64,000 nucleotides of DNA. It comes from JAAXHB01 sp965221635. GTDB lineage: Bacteria; Actinomycetota; Acidimicrobiia; Acidimicrobiales; Aldehydirespiratoraceae. Positions within the stretch are counted from its first letter, which is position 1. Each line of letters opens with the position of its first letter. The translations under genes were made by a program, and so were the position numbers. The notes under the pieces were generated by a model that was given only the letters and a program-made list of their open reading frames with translations, was not told the origin of the DNA and ran no database searches. The stretch is from NCBI GenBank assembly GCA_965221635.1, contig OZ244902.1, forward strand, positions 372,001 to 436,000, read 5' to 3'. Shown in pieces: positions 53,233 through 60,883 of the stretch.

Positions 53233-54396
53233 TCAGGCGCCGAGGGGGCGGAGCATTTGGCGGGACACTATGTGCCGCTGGATTTCGCTGGTGCCGTCCC
53301 AGATGCGATCCACACGGGCGTCACGCCAGATGCGCTCGAGGGGCAGTTCGTCCATCAGGCCCATGCCGCCGAGGATCTGGATGGCCTCGTCGCTCACGAA
53401 CTGCAGCATTTCGGTGGCCGAGAGTTTCGCCATGGCCGCGTCGGAATCTGTCATCTCTGCCCGATCCGACAGCCACGCCGCCCGGTAGGTGACCAATTCG
53501 GCTTGCAACAGCCGGGTGCGCATGTCGGCCAATTTGAACGACACGCCTTGGAATCTTCCGATCTTCTGACCGAACTGCTCACGGGTTGCCGCCCAGTCCA
53601 ACGCCACCTCCAGGGCACGGTCGGCTCTGCCCAAGCACGTGGCGGCCACCTGCAGCCGGGTGCTTGCCAGCCACTCGTTGGCCACGTTGAAGCCCTCGTG
53701 CTCGGCGCCCAGCAAGTTGGCCACCGGCACTTTGGCGTTGTCGAAGTTCAAGATGAAGTTGTGGTAGCCGCGGTTGGACACACACCGGTAACCCGGCGCC
53801 CGCTCCACGCCTGGCGTGTCGAAATCCACAAGCAGCGCCGAGATCAGCTTGCGTTTGGCGACGCCAGGGCCGGTGGTCTCGCCGGTGGCCGCGAAGAGGA
53901 TCACGTAGTCGGCGAGGTCGGCGTGGCTGATGAAGTGCTTGGTGCCGTTCACCACGTAGTGGTCGCCTCGGCGCTCCGCACGGCACGACATGCCCCGCAA
54001 GTCCGACCCAGCGTCGGGTTCGCTCATGGCCAGGCACTCCACCCGCTCGCCTCGCACCGTGGGAAGCAGGTACTGCTCAACCTGTGGCCCGGTGCAAGCC
54101 CGCAAGATGTTGGACGGTCGCGCCACCAGGTACTGCAAGGCGTAACCGGTGTAACCGAACGCCCGCTCGGCCATGGCCAAAGTGAGATCGTCGAGGCCGC
54201 CGCCGCCAAGTTCGGTTGGCATGTTGGCGGCGTAGAGGCCCGCGTCGATCGAGCGCCTGCGGATTTGCTCAACCAGGTCAGGCGGCACCTCGCCGCTGCG
54301 TTCCACCTCGTCCTCGTGGGGCACAAGTTCACGGGCCACGAACGAGCGCACCGTGTCCACCACCATTTGCTGAGTTTCGTCAACCAGAAAATCCAC
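53233..54396 (-). CDS. Acyl-CoA dehydrogenase (CaiA-like candidate)
   Basis: A 387-residue flavin enzyme. MDFLVDETQQMVVDTVRSFV at the N-terminus, CLAMSEPDAGSDLRGMSCRA (flavin contact), GTKHFISHADLADYVILFAA and IQILGGMGLMDELPLERIWR are typical. Where many members have the catalytic Glu (YEGT) it has Asp (RIWDGTSEIQR), as in some subgroups. GGAGG precedes the GTG start by four bases; a longer in-frame start at 54432 is unlikely. In this operon it would oxidise gamma-butyrobetainyl-CoA to crotonobetainyl-CoA, by analogy with CaiA-type enzymes. Confidence 0.82.
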   Translation of the reverse strand: MDFLVDETQQMVVDTVRSFVARELVPHEDEVERSGEVPPDLVEQIRRRSIDAGLYAANMPTELGGGGLDDLTLAMAERAFGYTGYALQYLVARPSNILRACTGPQVEQYLLPTVRGERVECLAMSEPDAGSDLRGMSCRAERRGDHYVVNGTKHFISHADLADYVILFAATGETTGPGVAKRKLISALLVDFDTPGVERAPGYRCVSNRGYHNFILNFDNAKVPVANLLGAEHEGFNVANEWLASTRLQVAATCLGRADRALEVALDWAATREQFGQKIGRFQGVSFKLADMRTRLLQAELVTYRAAWLSDRAEMTDSDAAMAKLSATEMLQFVSDEAIQILGGMGLMDELPLERIWRDARVDRIWDGTSEIQRHIVSRQMLRPLGA

Positions 54397-54466
54397 TCGT
54401 CCTCCAATCAGCTCGCGGGTCTGTGCCCCCAAGGCGCCCCCGCACGGGCGGGAGCGACGGGCGCCC

Positions 54467-56047
54467 TCACCGGATCGACATTTGGCGGCCGGCGTCTGCG
54501 GGGATCGCCATGTTGGCGTGGGCTTCGGCCACCGCCGCCACTGCTTCGGCCGGGCCGGGCAGCAGCGGGGCGGTTCGGCCGATCTCGGTGTTCACGTGCA
54601 GCAGCATCTGCTCGGCACTGCACACCAACTCCGCAGCCTCGCCTGAGCGGGCCGCGGCGCCGGCCTTGTCGGACGCATCCTTGTCGGAGGCATCCTTGCC
54701 GCACTTGTCGCCCACGGCGGGGAGCGCCGCGGCGGGGGCGGTGCCTCGGTGCATGGCGTGGAACAGGTGCAGGCGTTTGGCGTCCGCGCCGAGCACCTGG
54801 GTGGTCACATGGAACGGCTCTGCCAGCGACACCTCCCGGCGGTAGTTGATGTGGGTCTCCGCCGTGAAATACGAATGACCAGCGGCGCGGTAGCTCTCGT
54901 TTATGCCCACGTAACGAAACAGCCTGTCCGACGCCCAGCCGAACGCCGTGAGGTAGGCCGATTCGGTCATGTGACCGTTGTAGTCCACCCAGTCGGGCTC
55001 CACCGCCGCCTCGTACAAGCACAACGGCGCCGCCGGGGGCGGGCCGGAGGCAGTCCAAGGGGCCACCGCCAGCCCCGCGGCCAGGATTCGGGCCTCACGT
55101 TCGGCCACAAGTCGGCCCGCGCCGATGTCGCAGGCGCGCAGCGCTCTCATCACCGAGATCAGGTAGTCGTCACGCAGCCGCTCCAGTTCTGCGATGCTGC
55201 GACCGGCCGCCTGGGCGTCGCACCCGTCGGCCATCGCCTCGATCAGGTCATCGGTGAGTTCGGGGGCCTCAAGGCGAGTCCAAGGCAGCTTCAGTGCCGG
55301 GCCGAACTGGCCGAGCATGTGACGCATCCCGCCCTGGCCACCGGCGAGGTGGAAGGTGAGGTTGGTGCCCATCGCCGCCCAGCGCAAACCGGGCCCGTAA
55401 GTCACGGCGTCGTCGAGTTCGCCGGTGGTGGCCACGTTGTCGTTCACCAGGTGCAGCACCTCACGCCACAGCGCCTCCTGAAGCCGGTCGCTCAGGTAGC
55501 CCTCCACCTCGTGGCGCACCACCAGCGGGTACATCACCAAGTCGTCGTAGTGGGCCACCGCCGCGCTCGTGGCCTCGGCGCTGGTGGCCGCCCCTGGCAC
55601 CACCTCCACCAACGGCAGCAGGTACACAGGATTGAACGGATGCCCGATCAGCATGCGCTGGGGATGGCGCAAACCCTCGGCCAAGCGCGACGGCAGCAAA
55701 CCCGAGGAGCTGCTGGCGATCACCGTGGCGGGATCCGCCGCCGAGTCCAGGCGGGCCAACAGCGCCCGCTTCAGTTCCTGGCGCTCGGGGGCGCTTTCCT
55801 GCACGAAATCGGCGGCGGAGGCCACGTCCTCGGGCGACTTGGCCCAGGTGAGCCGCGCCGGGTCGGCCCCGGGGAACAGTCCCATGCGAACCGCCGAAGG
55901 CCACGCTCGCGCCACCGCGGCGCGCAGTTTCGCCTCGGCGCCCTCGGCGGGATCCCAGGCCAGAACATCGTGACCGCGGGCCAGCACCCTCACAGCCCAT
56001 CCGGCGCCGATCACACCGGTGCCCGCCAGGCCCACCGTTCGTGCCAT
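54467..56047 (-). CDS. L-carnitine dehydrogenase fused to betainyl-CoA thioesterase (CdhA-CdhB type)
   Basis: 526 residues in two domains. Residues 1-330: NAD-binding VGLAGTGVIGAGWAVRVL, VQESAPERQELKRALL, ASSSSGLLPS, HPFNPVYLLPLVEVVPG and the carnitine-dehydrogenase signature GPGLRWAAMGTNLTFHLAGG followed by GGMRHMLGQFGP. It oxidises L-carnitine to 3-dehydrocarnitine. Residues about 345-526: hotdog thioesterase (VEPDWVDYNGHMTESAYLTA ... FTAETHINYRREV), as in CdhB. An insert of repeated DASDK interrupts the second domain. Fusions of this kind are known in rhizobia. It is the first gene of the operon; cdhC is not in the window. Confidence 0.88.
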   Translation of the reverse strand: MARTVGLAGTGVIGAGWAVRVLARGHDVLAWDPAEGAEAKLRAAVARAWPSAVRMGLFPGADPARLTWAKSPEDVASAADFVQESAPERQELKRALLARLDSAADPATVIASSSSGLLPSRLAEGLRHPQRMLIGHPFNPVYLLPLVEVVPGAATSAEATSAAVAHYDDLVMYPLVVRHEVEGYLSDRLQEALWREVLHLVNDNVATTGELDDAVTYGPGLRWAAMGTNLTFHLAGGQGGMRHMLGQFGPALKLPWTRLEAPELTDDLIEAMADGCDAQAAGRSIAELERLRDDYLISVMRALRACDIGAGRLVAEREARILAAGLAVAPWTASGPPPAAPLCLYEAAVEPDWVDYNGHMTESAYLTAFGWASDRLFRYVGINESYRAAGHSYFTAETHINYRREVSLAEPFHVTTQVLGADAKRLHLFHAMHRGTAPAAALPAVGDKCGKDASDKDASDKAGAAARSGEAAELVCSAEQMLLHVNTEIGRTAPLLPGPAEAVAAVAEAHANMAIPADAGRQMSIR

Positions 56048-56211
56048 AGGCCCGCGCCTTTCGATCACTCCCCTCCGGCCACCCACCACCAACCCGGAGC
56101 CTCACGCCGGATTGCCTCCGGGGCGTGGCCCGAATCTCGGTGGGTGTGGCCGCGAACTGCGCAGGGTAGTGCCCGCCATGCACACGGCGCAGCGCCATTA
56201 CGCTTCGGCGA

Positions 56212-57171
56212 ATGCCGGCAGTAGAGACAATCGGGCTCAAGAAGAGCTTTGGCGACACGAAAGCCCTTGTGGGTGTGGACTTGGCGATCGAGGAGGCCAC
56301 TGTTCTGGGCCTGCTGGGGCCCAACGGCGCGGGAAAGACCACCGCCGTGCGCATTCTCACCACCTTGCTGCGACCCGACAGCGGCCGGGCGTTCGTGGAC
56401 GGCATAGACGTGGTGGCCGAACCGCACAGGGTGCGCGCCCGCATAGGGCTCACCGGCCAGGACGCGGCGGTGGACGAGCGCCTCACCGGCCGTGAGAACA
56501 TCGACTACGTGGGCCGCCTCTGCCACCTGGGCGCCAAGAAGTCCCAGAGCCGCGCCGCGGAACTGCTGGAACAATTCGATCTTGTCGAGGCGGCCGACAG
56601 GCAGGTGAAGACCTACTCGGGTGGCATGCGCCGCCGTCTCGACATTGCCATGAGCCTTGTTGCCCGTCCGGCGGTGCTGTTCCTGGACGAGCCAACCACC
56701 GGGCTTGATCCTCGCAGCCGCATGGCCATGTGGGACCTGATAGGGGAGCTGGTGCGCACCGGCACCACCACCTTGTTGACCACCCAGTACCTGGAGGAAG
56801 CCGACCGGCTCGCGGATCGCATAGCGGTGATCGACCACGGCCGCCTGATCGCCGAGGGCACACCCAACGACCTGAAGGAACGCATGGGCGGTGGACGCAT
56901 CGAAGTGGAAGTGCATCAACACGACGACGTGGCCACGGTGATGACAGCGCTGGAGCCGCTGTGCGCACCGGGACACCAGGTGCGACGCCTTGACCGCATC
57001 GTGACCCTGCCGGTGAACGACGGCGCCCGGCTGGTGCCCGAAGTGGTGCGAGCCATAGACGCCGCCGGAGTGGTGGTGGACGACGTGGCCATGCGCCGGC
57101 CCACCCTCGACGACGTGTTCCTGAACCTCACCGGTCACCGCGCCGACGAAACCGAAGACGCCGCCGCGTGA
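56212..57171 (+). CDS. DrrA-type ABC transporter ATP-binding protein
   Basis: A 319-residue ATPase: LLGPNGAGKTTAVRILTTLL (Walker A), KTYSGGMRRRLDIAMSLVAR (signature), AVLFLDEPTTGLDPRSRMAM (Walker B) and TTQYLEEADRLADRIAVIDH (H-loop region, with Gln where His is usual, as in DrrA). A C-terminal DrrA-like domain follows. The permease gene is 46 bases downstream. Divergent from the carnitine operon with about 165 bases between. Confidence 0.9.
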   Translation: MPAVETIGLKKSFGDTKALVGVDLAIEEATVLGLLGPNGAGKTTAVRILTTLLRPDSGRAFVDGIDVVAEPHRVRARIGLTGQDAAVDERLTGRENIDYVGRLCHLGAKKSQSRAAELLEQFDLVEAADRQVKTYSGGMRRRLDIAMSLVARPAVLFLDEPTTGLDPRSRMAMWDLIGELVRTGTTTLLTTQYLEEADRLADRIAVIDHGRLIAEGTPNDLKERMGGGRIEVEVHQHDDVATVMTALEPLCAPGHQVRRLDRIVTLPVNDGARLVPEVVRAIDAAGVVVDDVAMRRPTLDDVFLNLTGHRADETEDAAA

Positions 57172-57217
57172 GCCGCACCGGCCCCGCGCAGCACCTGAAG
57201 CATCACCGAGGACAACC

Positions 57218-58108
57218 ATGAGCGACACCCCTACAGCGGCGCCACCCGCCGACATCCACCCCGAAGCACCGGATCAGCGCGACCCGTCGCACAACGGAAC
57301 GCCCACGGGCACACCTGCTCGCTGGGAGGCGCCCCACGGGCCCGCGTGGGTGTTTCGCGATTCCTGGACCGAGGCGCTGCGCCATTTGCGCATAGTTCCC
57401 CGCACCCCTGATCTGATGATCTTCGCCATCATCCAGCCGGTGATGTTCGTGCTGCTGTTCGTGTACGTGTTCGGCGGGTCGATAACGATTCCGGGTTTCA
57501 GCGACTACAAGCAGTACCTGCTGCCCGGGATCTTCGCGCAGACGGTGGTGTTCGGCTCGAGCTTCACCGGCTTCGGCATCGCCGAGGACATGCACAAAGG
57601 GCTGATCGAACGGCTGCGCAGCTTGCCGATGACTCAGCCTGCGGTGCTGATCGGGCGAACCGTGTCCGACGTGATCCGCAACCTGGTGAGCTTCCTGGTG
57701 ATGCTGCTCGTCGGGTTCATCGTGGGATTCCGCTTCGAGGGGTCGATCCTGGCAGCGGTGGGCGCCTGCCTGTTGCTGTTGGGGTTCAGCTACTCGTTCA
57801 GCTGGGTCCACGCCCTGATCGGCTTGTCGGTGTCCTCGGTGGAAACGGTGCAGTCGGCCGGGTTCATGTGGATGTTCCCCATGACCTTCGTGTCGTCCGC
57901 GTTCGTGGACACTTCCACGCTTCCCACGCCACTGCAATGGTTCGCCGATGTGAACCCGTTCACCGCAGCCACCAACGCCACCCGAGGCCTCTACAACGGT
58001 TACGACCCCGGCAATGACCTGTGGATCGCAATCGCCTGGGCGGTGGGCATCACAGTCGTGTTCGGCTTCTTGTCCACGAGACGCTTCGCCAAAGCCAACC
58101 GCTCCTAA
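57218..58108 (+). CDS. DrrB-type ABC-2 permease
   Basis: A 296-residue membrane protein: about 55 Pro/Ala-rich N-terminal residues, then DSWTEALRHLRIVPRTPDLM and six hydrophobic segments (MIFAIIQPVMFVLLFVYVFG and others), with the conserved cytoplasmic loop LIERLRSLPMTQPAVLIGRT. Works with the upstream ATPase as a two-component exporter of lipophilic compounds. The substrate is unknown. Confidence 0.88.
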   Translation: MSDTPTAAPPADIHPEAPDQRDPSHNGTPTGTPARWEAPHGPAWVFRDSWTEALRHLRIVPRTPDLMIFAIIQPVMFVLLFVYVFGGSITIPGFSDYKQYLLPGIFAQTVVFGSSFTGFGIAEDMHKGLIERLRSLPMTQPAVLIGRTVSDVIRNLVSFLVMLLVGFIVGFRFEGSILAAVGACLLLLGFSYSFSWVHALIGLSVSSVETVQSAGFMWMFPMTFVSSAFVDTSTLPTPLQWFADVNPFTAATNATRGLYNGYDPGNDLWIAIAWAVGITVVFGFLSTRRFAKANRS

Positions 58109-58380
58109 ACCCTCACTCCTCGGGCGCCCCGCAAAGGAAACCTCCGCCGCCCCCACCGACACCAAGCGATCCATCCCGCCACCTGAATCACGACGGCCAC
58201 GATCGCCATGCAGATAATCGCAAGCATCGACAAACCCGGAAGTGCGGTCGAAGCACCAAACAGGAAGGCCGCCAGGATGACTAGCAGATGATGGGTTAGG
58301 CGCTCGCGAGAACTTCTGTACGTCGTGACTCCCGCTCCAACACCGCGGCGGGGACTCTCGGGATCGCTCGCCTCGCCCAT
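58105..58380 (-). CDS. Small two-helix membrane protein
   Basis: A 91-residue protein: a polar N-terminus (MGEASDPESPRRGVGAGVTT), two transmembrane helices (HLLVILAAFLFGASTALPGL and LAIICMAIVAVVIQVAGWIA) and a basic tail. The ATG is chosen over a frame start at 58521 that would run back through the terminator. It meets the exporter permease gene end to end with a four-base overlap. No family recognised. Confidence 0.55.
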   Translation of the reverse strand: MGEASDPESPRRGVGAGVTTYRSSRERLTHHLLVILAAFLFGASTALPGLSMLAIICMAIVAVVIQVAGWIAWCRWGRRRFPLRGARGVRV

Positions 58381-58426
58381 GGGCTCGACAGTAGTGCCCG
58401 ATTGATTGAGGCCGCCGGTTGACGCG

Positions 58427-58457
58427 GGACGGGCCCGGGTTTTGCCCGGGCCCGTCC
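58427..58457 (-). terminator. Strong hairpin downstream of the betaine-binding protein gene
   Basis: A perfect 13-bp stem (GGACGGGCCCGGG at 58427-58439, complement at 58445-58457) with a 5-base loop TTTTG, 18 bases after the lipoprotein stop codon. All but two of the 13 pairs are G:C. No T-tract follows on the minus strand, so termination may be hairpin-only or Rho-assisted. Confidence 0.7.
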
Positions 58458-58475
58458 TTGTTGGTCTGGTTGAGG

Positions 58476-59630
58476 TTAGGAGAGCCAGGCGCTCCAGGTG
58501 GACTCGTTGGCGGCGATCCACTCGGCGGCGGCGTCCTCCACGGACATGCCCTGGGCCTCAACTGCAGCCAGCATCGACACCTGGTCGGCGGTGGTGTAGT
58601 TGAAGTTGTGCAACAAGTTCCAGGCCGCGGGTGCGCCTTCCTCGAGGCCCGCCCAAACGATCTTGAACAAGTCATCGGCGGGATAGTCGCAATCCACGCC
58701 ACCAGCTTCGGCCAGCTCGTAGCACTCGGCGGAGTAGTCGGGCAGCTTCACCTCGGTGAGGTCATAGGCGTTGTGGATGGAGTGCGGCGTCCAGAAGTAC
58801 GCCAACACCGGCTCCTCGCGTGACACCGCGGAATCGATTGCGGCCACGATTCCCTCCTCGGAGCCCGTGAACACGATCTCAAGCTCGAGGCCGAGGTTGT
58901 CGATGATGTTCTGCTCGTAGGAAACCCAGCTCGGATCACCGGTGAGGAACTGGCCCTTGTCGCCGGTCTCCGCGGTGGCGAACAAGCCCGCAAGCTCCGC
59001 ATCCGCGTAGCCCTCCCAGCCGGCGAGTTCGGGATTGGCGTCCACCACGTAGGTGGGCACGTACCAGCCGATCTTCCCGATCGGGCCCAGCAGCCCGGCG
59101 TCCACAACCTGGCCGTCGGGATTGTCGATGAAATCGACCCGGTTCTGGGCGTGACCCGAGGGCCAAACCTCAAGCGAGGCGTGCAGGTCGCCGGTGTTGA
59201 TCGCCGCCCACTGCGCGTTCTCGTCGAGGTCGGTGATGTTCACCGTGTAGCCGAGCTCGTTCTCGAGGATCTGCTTGGCCACCTCTACGTTCACCGCGGA
59301 GCCGTTCCACGGGTTGGCGATCAGCTCGATCGTTGTGACCTCGCCGATATCGGCAGGCCCGGCCATTTCTTCCTCGGCAGGCTCGGTCATCTCCTCCTCG
59401 GCCGGTTCGGTCATCTCCTCCTCGGCAGGCTCAGCCATTTCCTCCTCAGCCGGCTCAGCCATTTCCTCCTCAGCCGGTTCGGTCATCTCCTCCTCGGCCG
59501 GTTCGGTCGTCTCCACTTCCGCGGGCTCGCTGCTCGCAGCCGGCGCGTCGTCGTCATCGGAGCCGCACGCGGCCATGATCAGGCCGAACGCAGCCACAAG
59601 CGCGATCAGCTTCCACAAGGATTTCTTCAT
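58476..59630 (-). CDS. Glycine betaine/carnitine ABC transporter substrate-binding lipoprotein
   Basis: A 384-residue OpuAC-type binding protein. Signal peptide with lipobox LIMAACGS, so it is lipid-anchored on the cell surface. Then an acidic linker of six TEPAEEEM/AEPAEEEM repeats, then the binding domain (TIELIANPWNGSAVNVEVAK ... ASLEVWPSGHAQNRVDFI ... AYFWTPHSIHNAYDLTEVKL) with several Trp residues that could form a quaternary-ammonium cage. AGGAGG lies before the ATG. Divergent from the ATPase gene. With the carnitine operon 2.4 kb away, carnitine or gamma-butyrobetaine are plausible ligands alongside betaine. Confidence 0.88.
   Translation of the reverse strand: MKKSLWKLIALVAAFGLIMAACGSDDDDAPAASSEPAEVETTEPAEEEMTEPAEEEMAEPAEEEMAEPAEEEMTEPAEEEMTEPAEEEMAGPADIGEVTTIELIANPWNGSAVNVEVAKQILENELGYTVNITDLDENAQWAAINTGDLHASLEVWPSGHAQNRVDFIDNPDGQVVDAGLLGPIGKIGWYVPTYVVDANPELAGWEGYADAELAGLFATAETGDKGQFLTGDPSWVSYEQNIIDNLGLELEIVFTGSEEGIVAAIDSAVSREEPVLAYFWTPHSIHNAYDLTEVKLPDYSAECYELAEAGGVDCDYPADDLFKIVWAGLEEGAPAAWNLLHNFNYTTADQVSMLAAVEAQGMSVEDAAAEWIAANESTWSAWLS
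59363..59510. repeat. 24-bp tandem repeats encoding the acidic linker
   Basis: Six imperfect 24-base units within the binding-lipoprotein gene, each encoding [T/A]EPAEEEM on the minus strand. The unit reads TCCTCCTCGGCCGGTTCGGT-type on the plus strand, with third-position variants. In-frame copy-number change is possible. Confidence 0.9.
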
Positions 59631-59662
59631 AGGGGGTCCCCTCCTAGGTTTCGTGTGTTGTA

Positions 59663-59693
59663 TTCGTGCAGGCCCTTGCATCTCCCGCACGAA
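59663..59693. promoter_or_regulatory. Inverted repeat between divergent transporter genes
   Basis: TTCGTGC (59663-59669) and its exact complement GCACGAA (59687-59693) are separated by 17 bases in the 130-base spacer between the binding-protein and ATPase genes. Half-site centres are 24 bases apart, just over two helix turns, which would suit a dimeric regulator controlling both promoters. Chance occurrence cannot be excluded. Confidence 0.35.
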
Positions 59694-59760
59694 GCACCAA
59701 GGCTAACCTTCCCAGGATGCGGATGCCAGAGGAATCTCGCCGGAAGTCAAGTGCCACCAA

Positions 59761-60807
59761 ATGACCAACCACGAAGCAACGCCGCTGGAATGCCGGGACA
59801 TCACGAAAGTGTTCGGTGACCGGGTTGGTGAGGCGCAACGCATGCTCGAAACCGGCGCCACTCGTCATGCGGTGCAGGAAGCAACCGGATGTTTGTGCGC
59901 GGTGCGCGACGTGAGCTTCGACGTGGCCGAGGGCGAGACGTTCGTGGTGATGGGCCTGTCCGGCTCGGGCAAGTCCACTCTGATTCGATGCCTGTCGCGC
60001 CTGGTGGAGCCCACCAGCGGCACCGTGAACATCAACGGCTCACCCATCGGCGAACTCGCCGACCGCGAGCTGCGGGAGTTGCGCCGCAAGCACATGTCGA
60101 TGGTGTTCCAGCACTTCGGCCTGTTCCCGCATCGCAAGGTGATCGACAACGTTGCCTTCGGCCTGGAAGTGCAGGGAATGTCCCGCTCTGATCGTTACGA
60201 GCAGGCCCTGGAGGTGCTGAGCGTGGTGGGCCTATCGGACTGGGCCGACAACTATCCGGGGCAGCTGTCGGGCGGCATGCAGCAGCGGGTTGGGCTCGCC
60301 CGGGCGCTGTGCGTGGAGCCGGAGATCTTGTTCTTTGACGAGCCGTTCTCGGCGCTTGATCCGTTGATCCGCCGCGACATGCAGGACGAGCTGCTCTCAC
60401 TGCAACGCAACGTGCGGCGCACCTTGGTGTTCATCACCCACGACTTTCACGAGGCGCTCAAACTCGGCGATCGCATAGCGATCATGAAGGACGGCGAGTT
60501 CGTGCAGGTGGGAACCCCCGAGCAGATCGTGTGCCACCCCGTGGACGAATACGTTCGCGAGTTCACCGAGGACGCCCCCAAGGCAAAGGTGGTGACGGTG
60601 GCTTCGGCGCTTGCCCCGCTGGATCCCTCGTCGCCGGCCCCGCTTGCCGACACCGCTCAGAAGGTGAGCGTTGACGCCGTGCTGGAGGACGTGCTGCCGC
60701 TGCTGCTGCGCAACCCCGATCCGCTGTGCTGCGTGGACGAAGATGGCGCACCGGTCGGCACCGTTGACCGCACCAAGGTTGCGGCCGTGCTCGGCGACAG
60801 CGCCTAG
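59761..60807 (+). CDS. proV: Glycine betaine/proline-type ABC transporter ATP-binding protein
   Basis: A 348-residue ATPase of the ProV/OpuAA group. N-terminal ITKVFGDRVGEAQRMLETGA is specific to this group, then VVMGLSGSGKSTLIRCLSRL (Walker A), QLSGGMQQRVGLARAL (signature), ILFFDEPFSALDPLIRRDMQ (Walker B) and THDFHEALKLGDRIAIM. A shortened CBS-like tail (VLEDVLPLLLRNPDPLCCVD) may sense ionic strength, as in OpuA. The permease gene follows after 76 bases. Confidence 0.92.
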   Translation: MTNHEATPLECRDITKVFGDRVGEAQRMLETGATRHAVQEATGCLCAVRDVSFDVAEGETFVVMGLSGSGKSTLIRCLSRLVEPTSGTVNINGSPIGELADRELRELRRKHMSMVFQHFGLFPHRKVIDNVAFGLEVQGMSRSDRYEQALEVLSVVGLSDWADNYPGQLSGGMQQRVGLARALCVEPEILFFDEPFSALDPLIRRDMQDELLSLQRNVRRTLVFITHDFHEALKLGDRIAIMKDGEFVQVGTPEQIVCHPVDEYVREFTEDAPKAKVVTVASALAPLDPSSPAPLADTAQKVSVDAVLEDVLPLLLRNPDPLCCVDEDGAPVGTVDRTKVAAVLGDSA

Positions 60808-60883
60808 GGCACAACCCGCTCAACGGAAAGCACCCGGCGCGGCCTGTGAAGTCCACACCGACCATCCGGCGGCACACCAAGCC

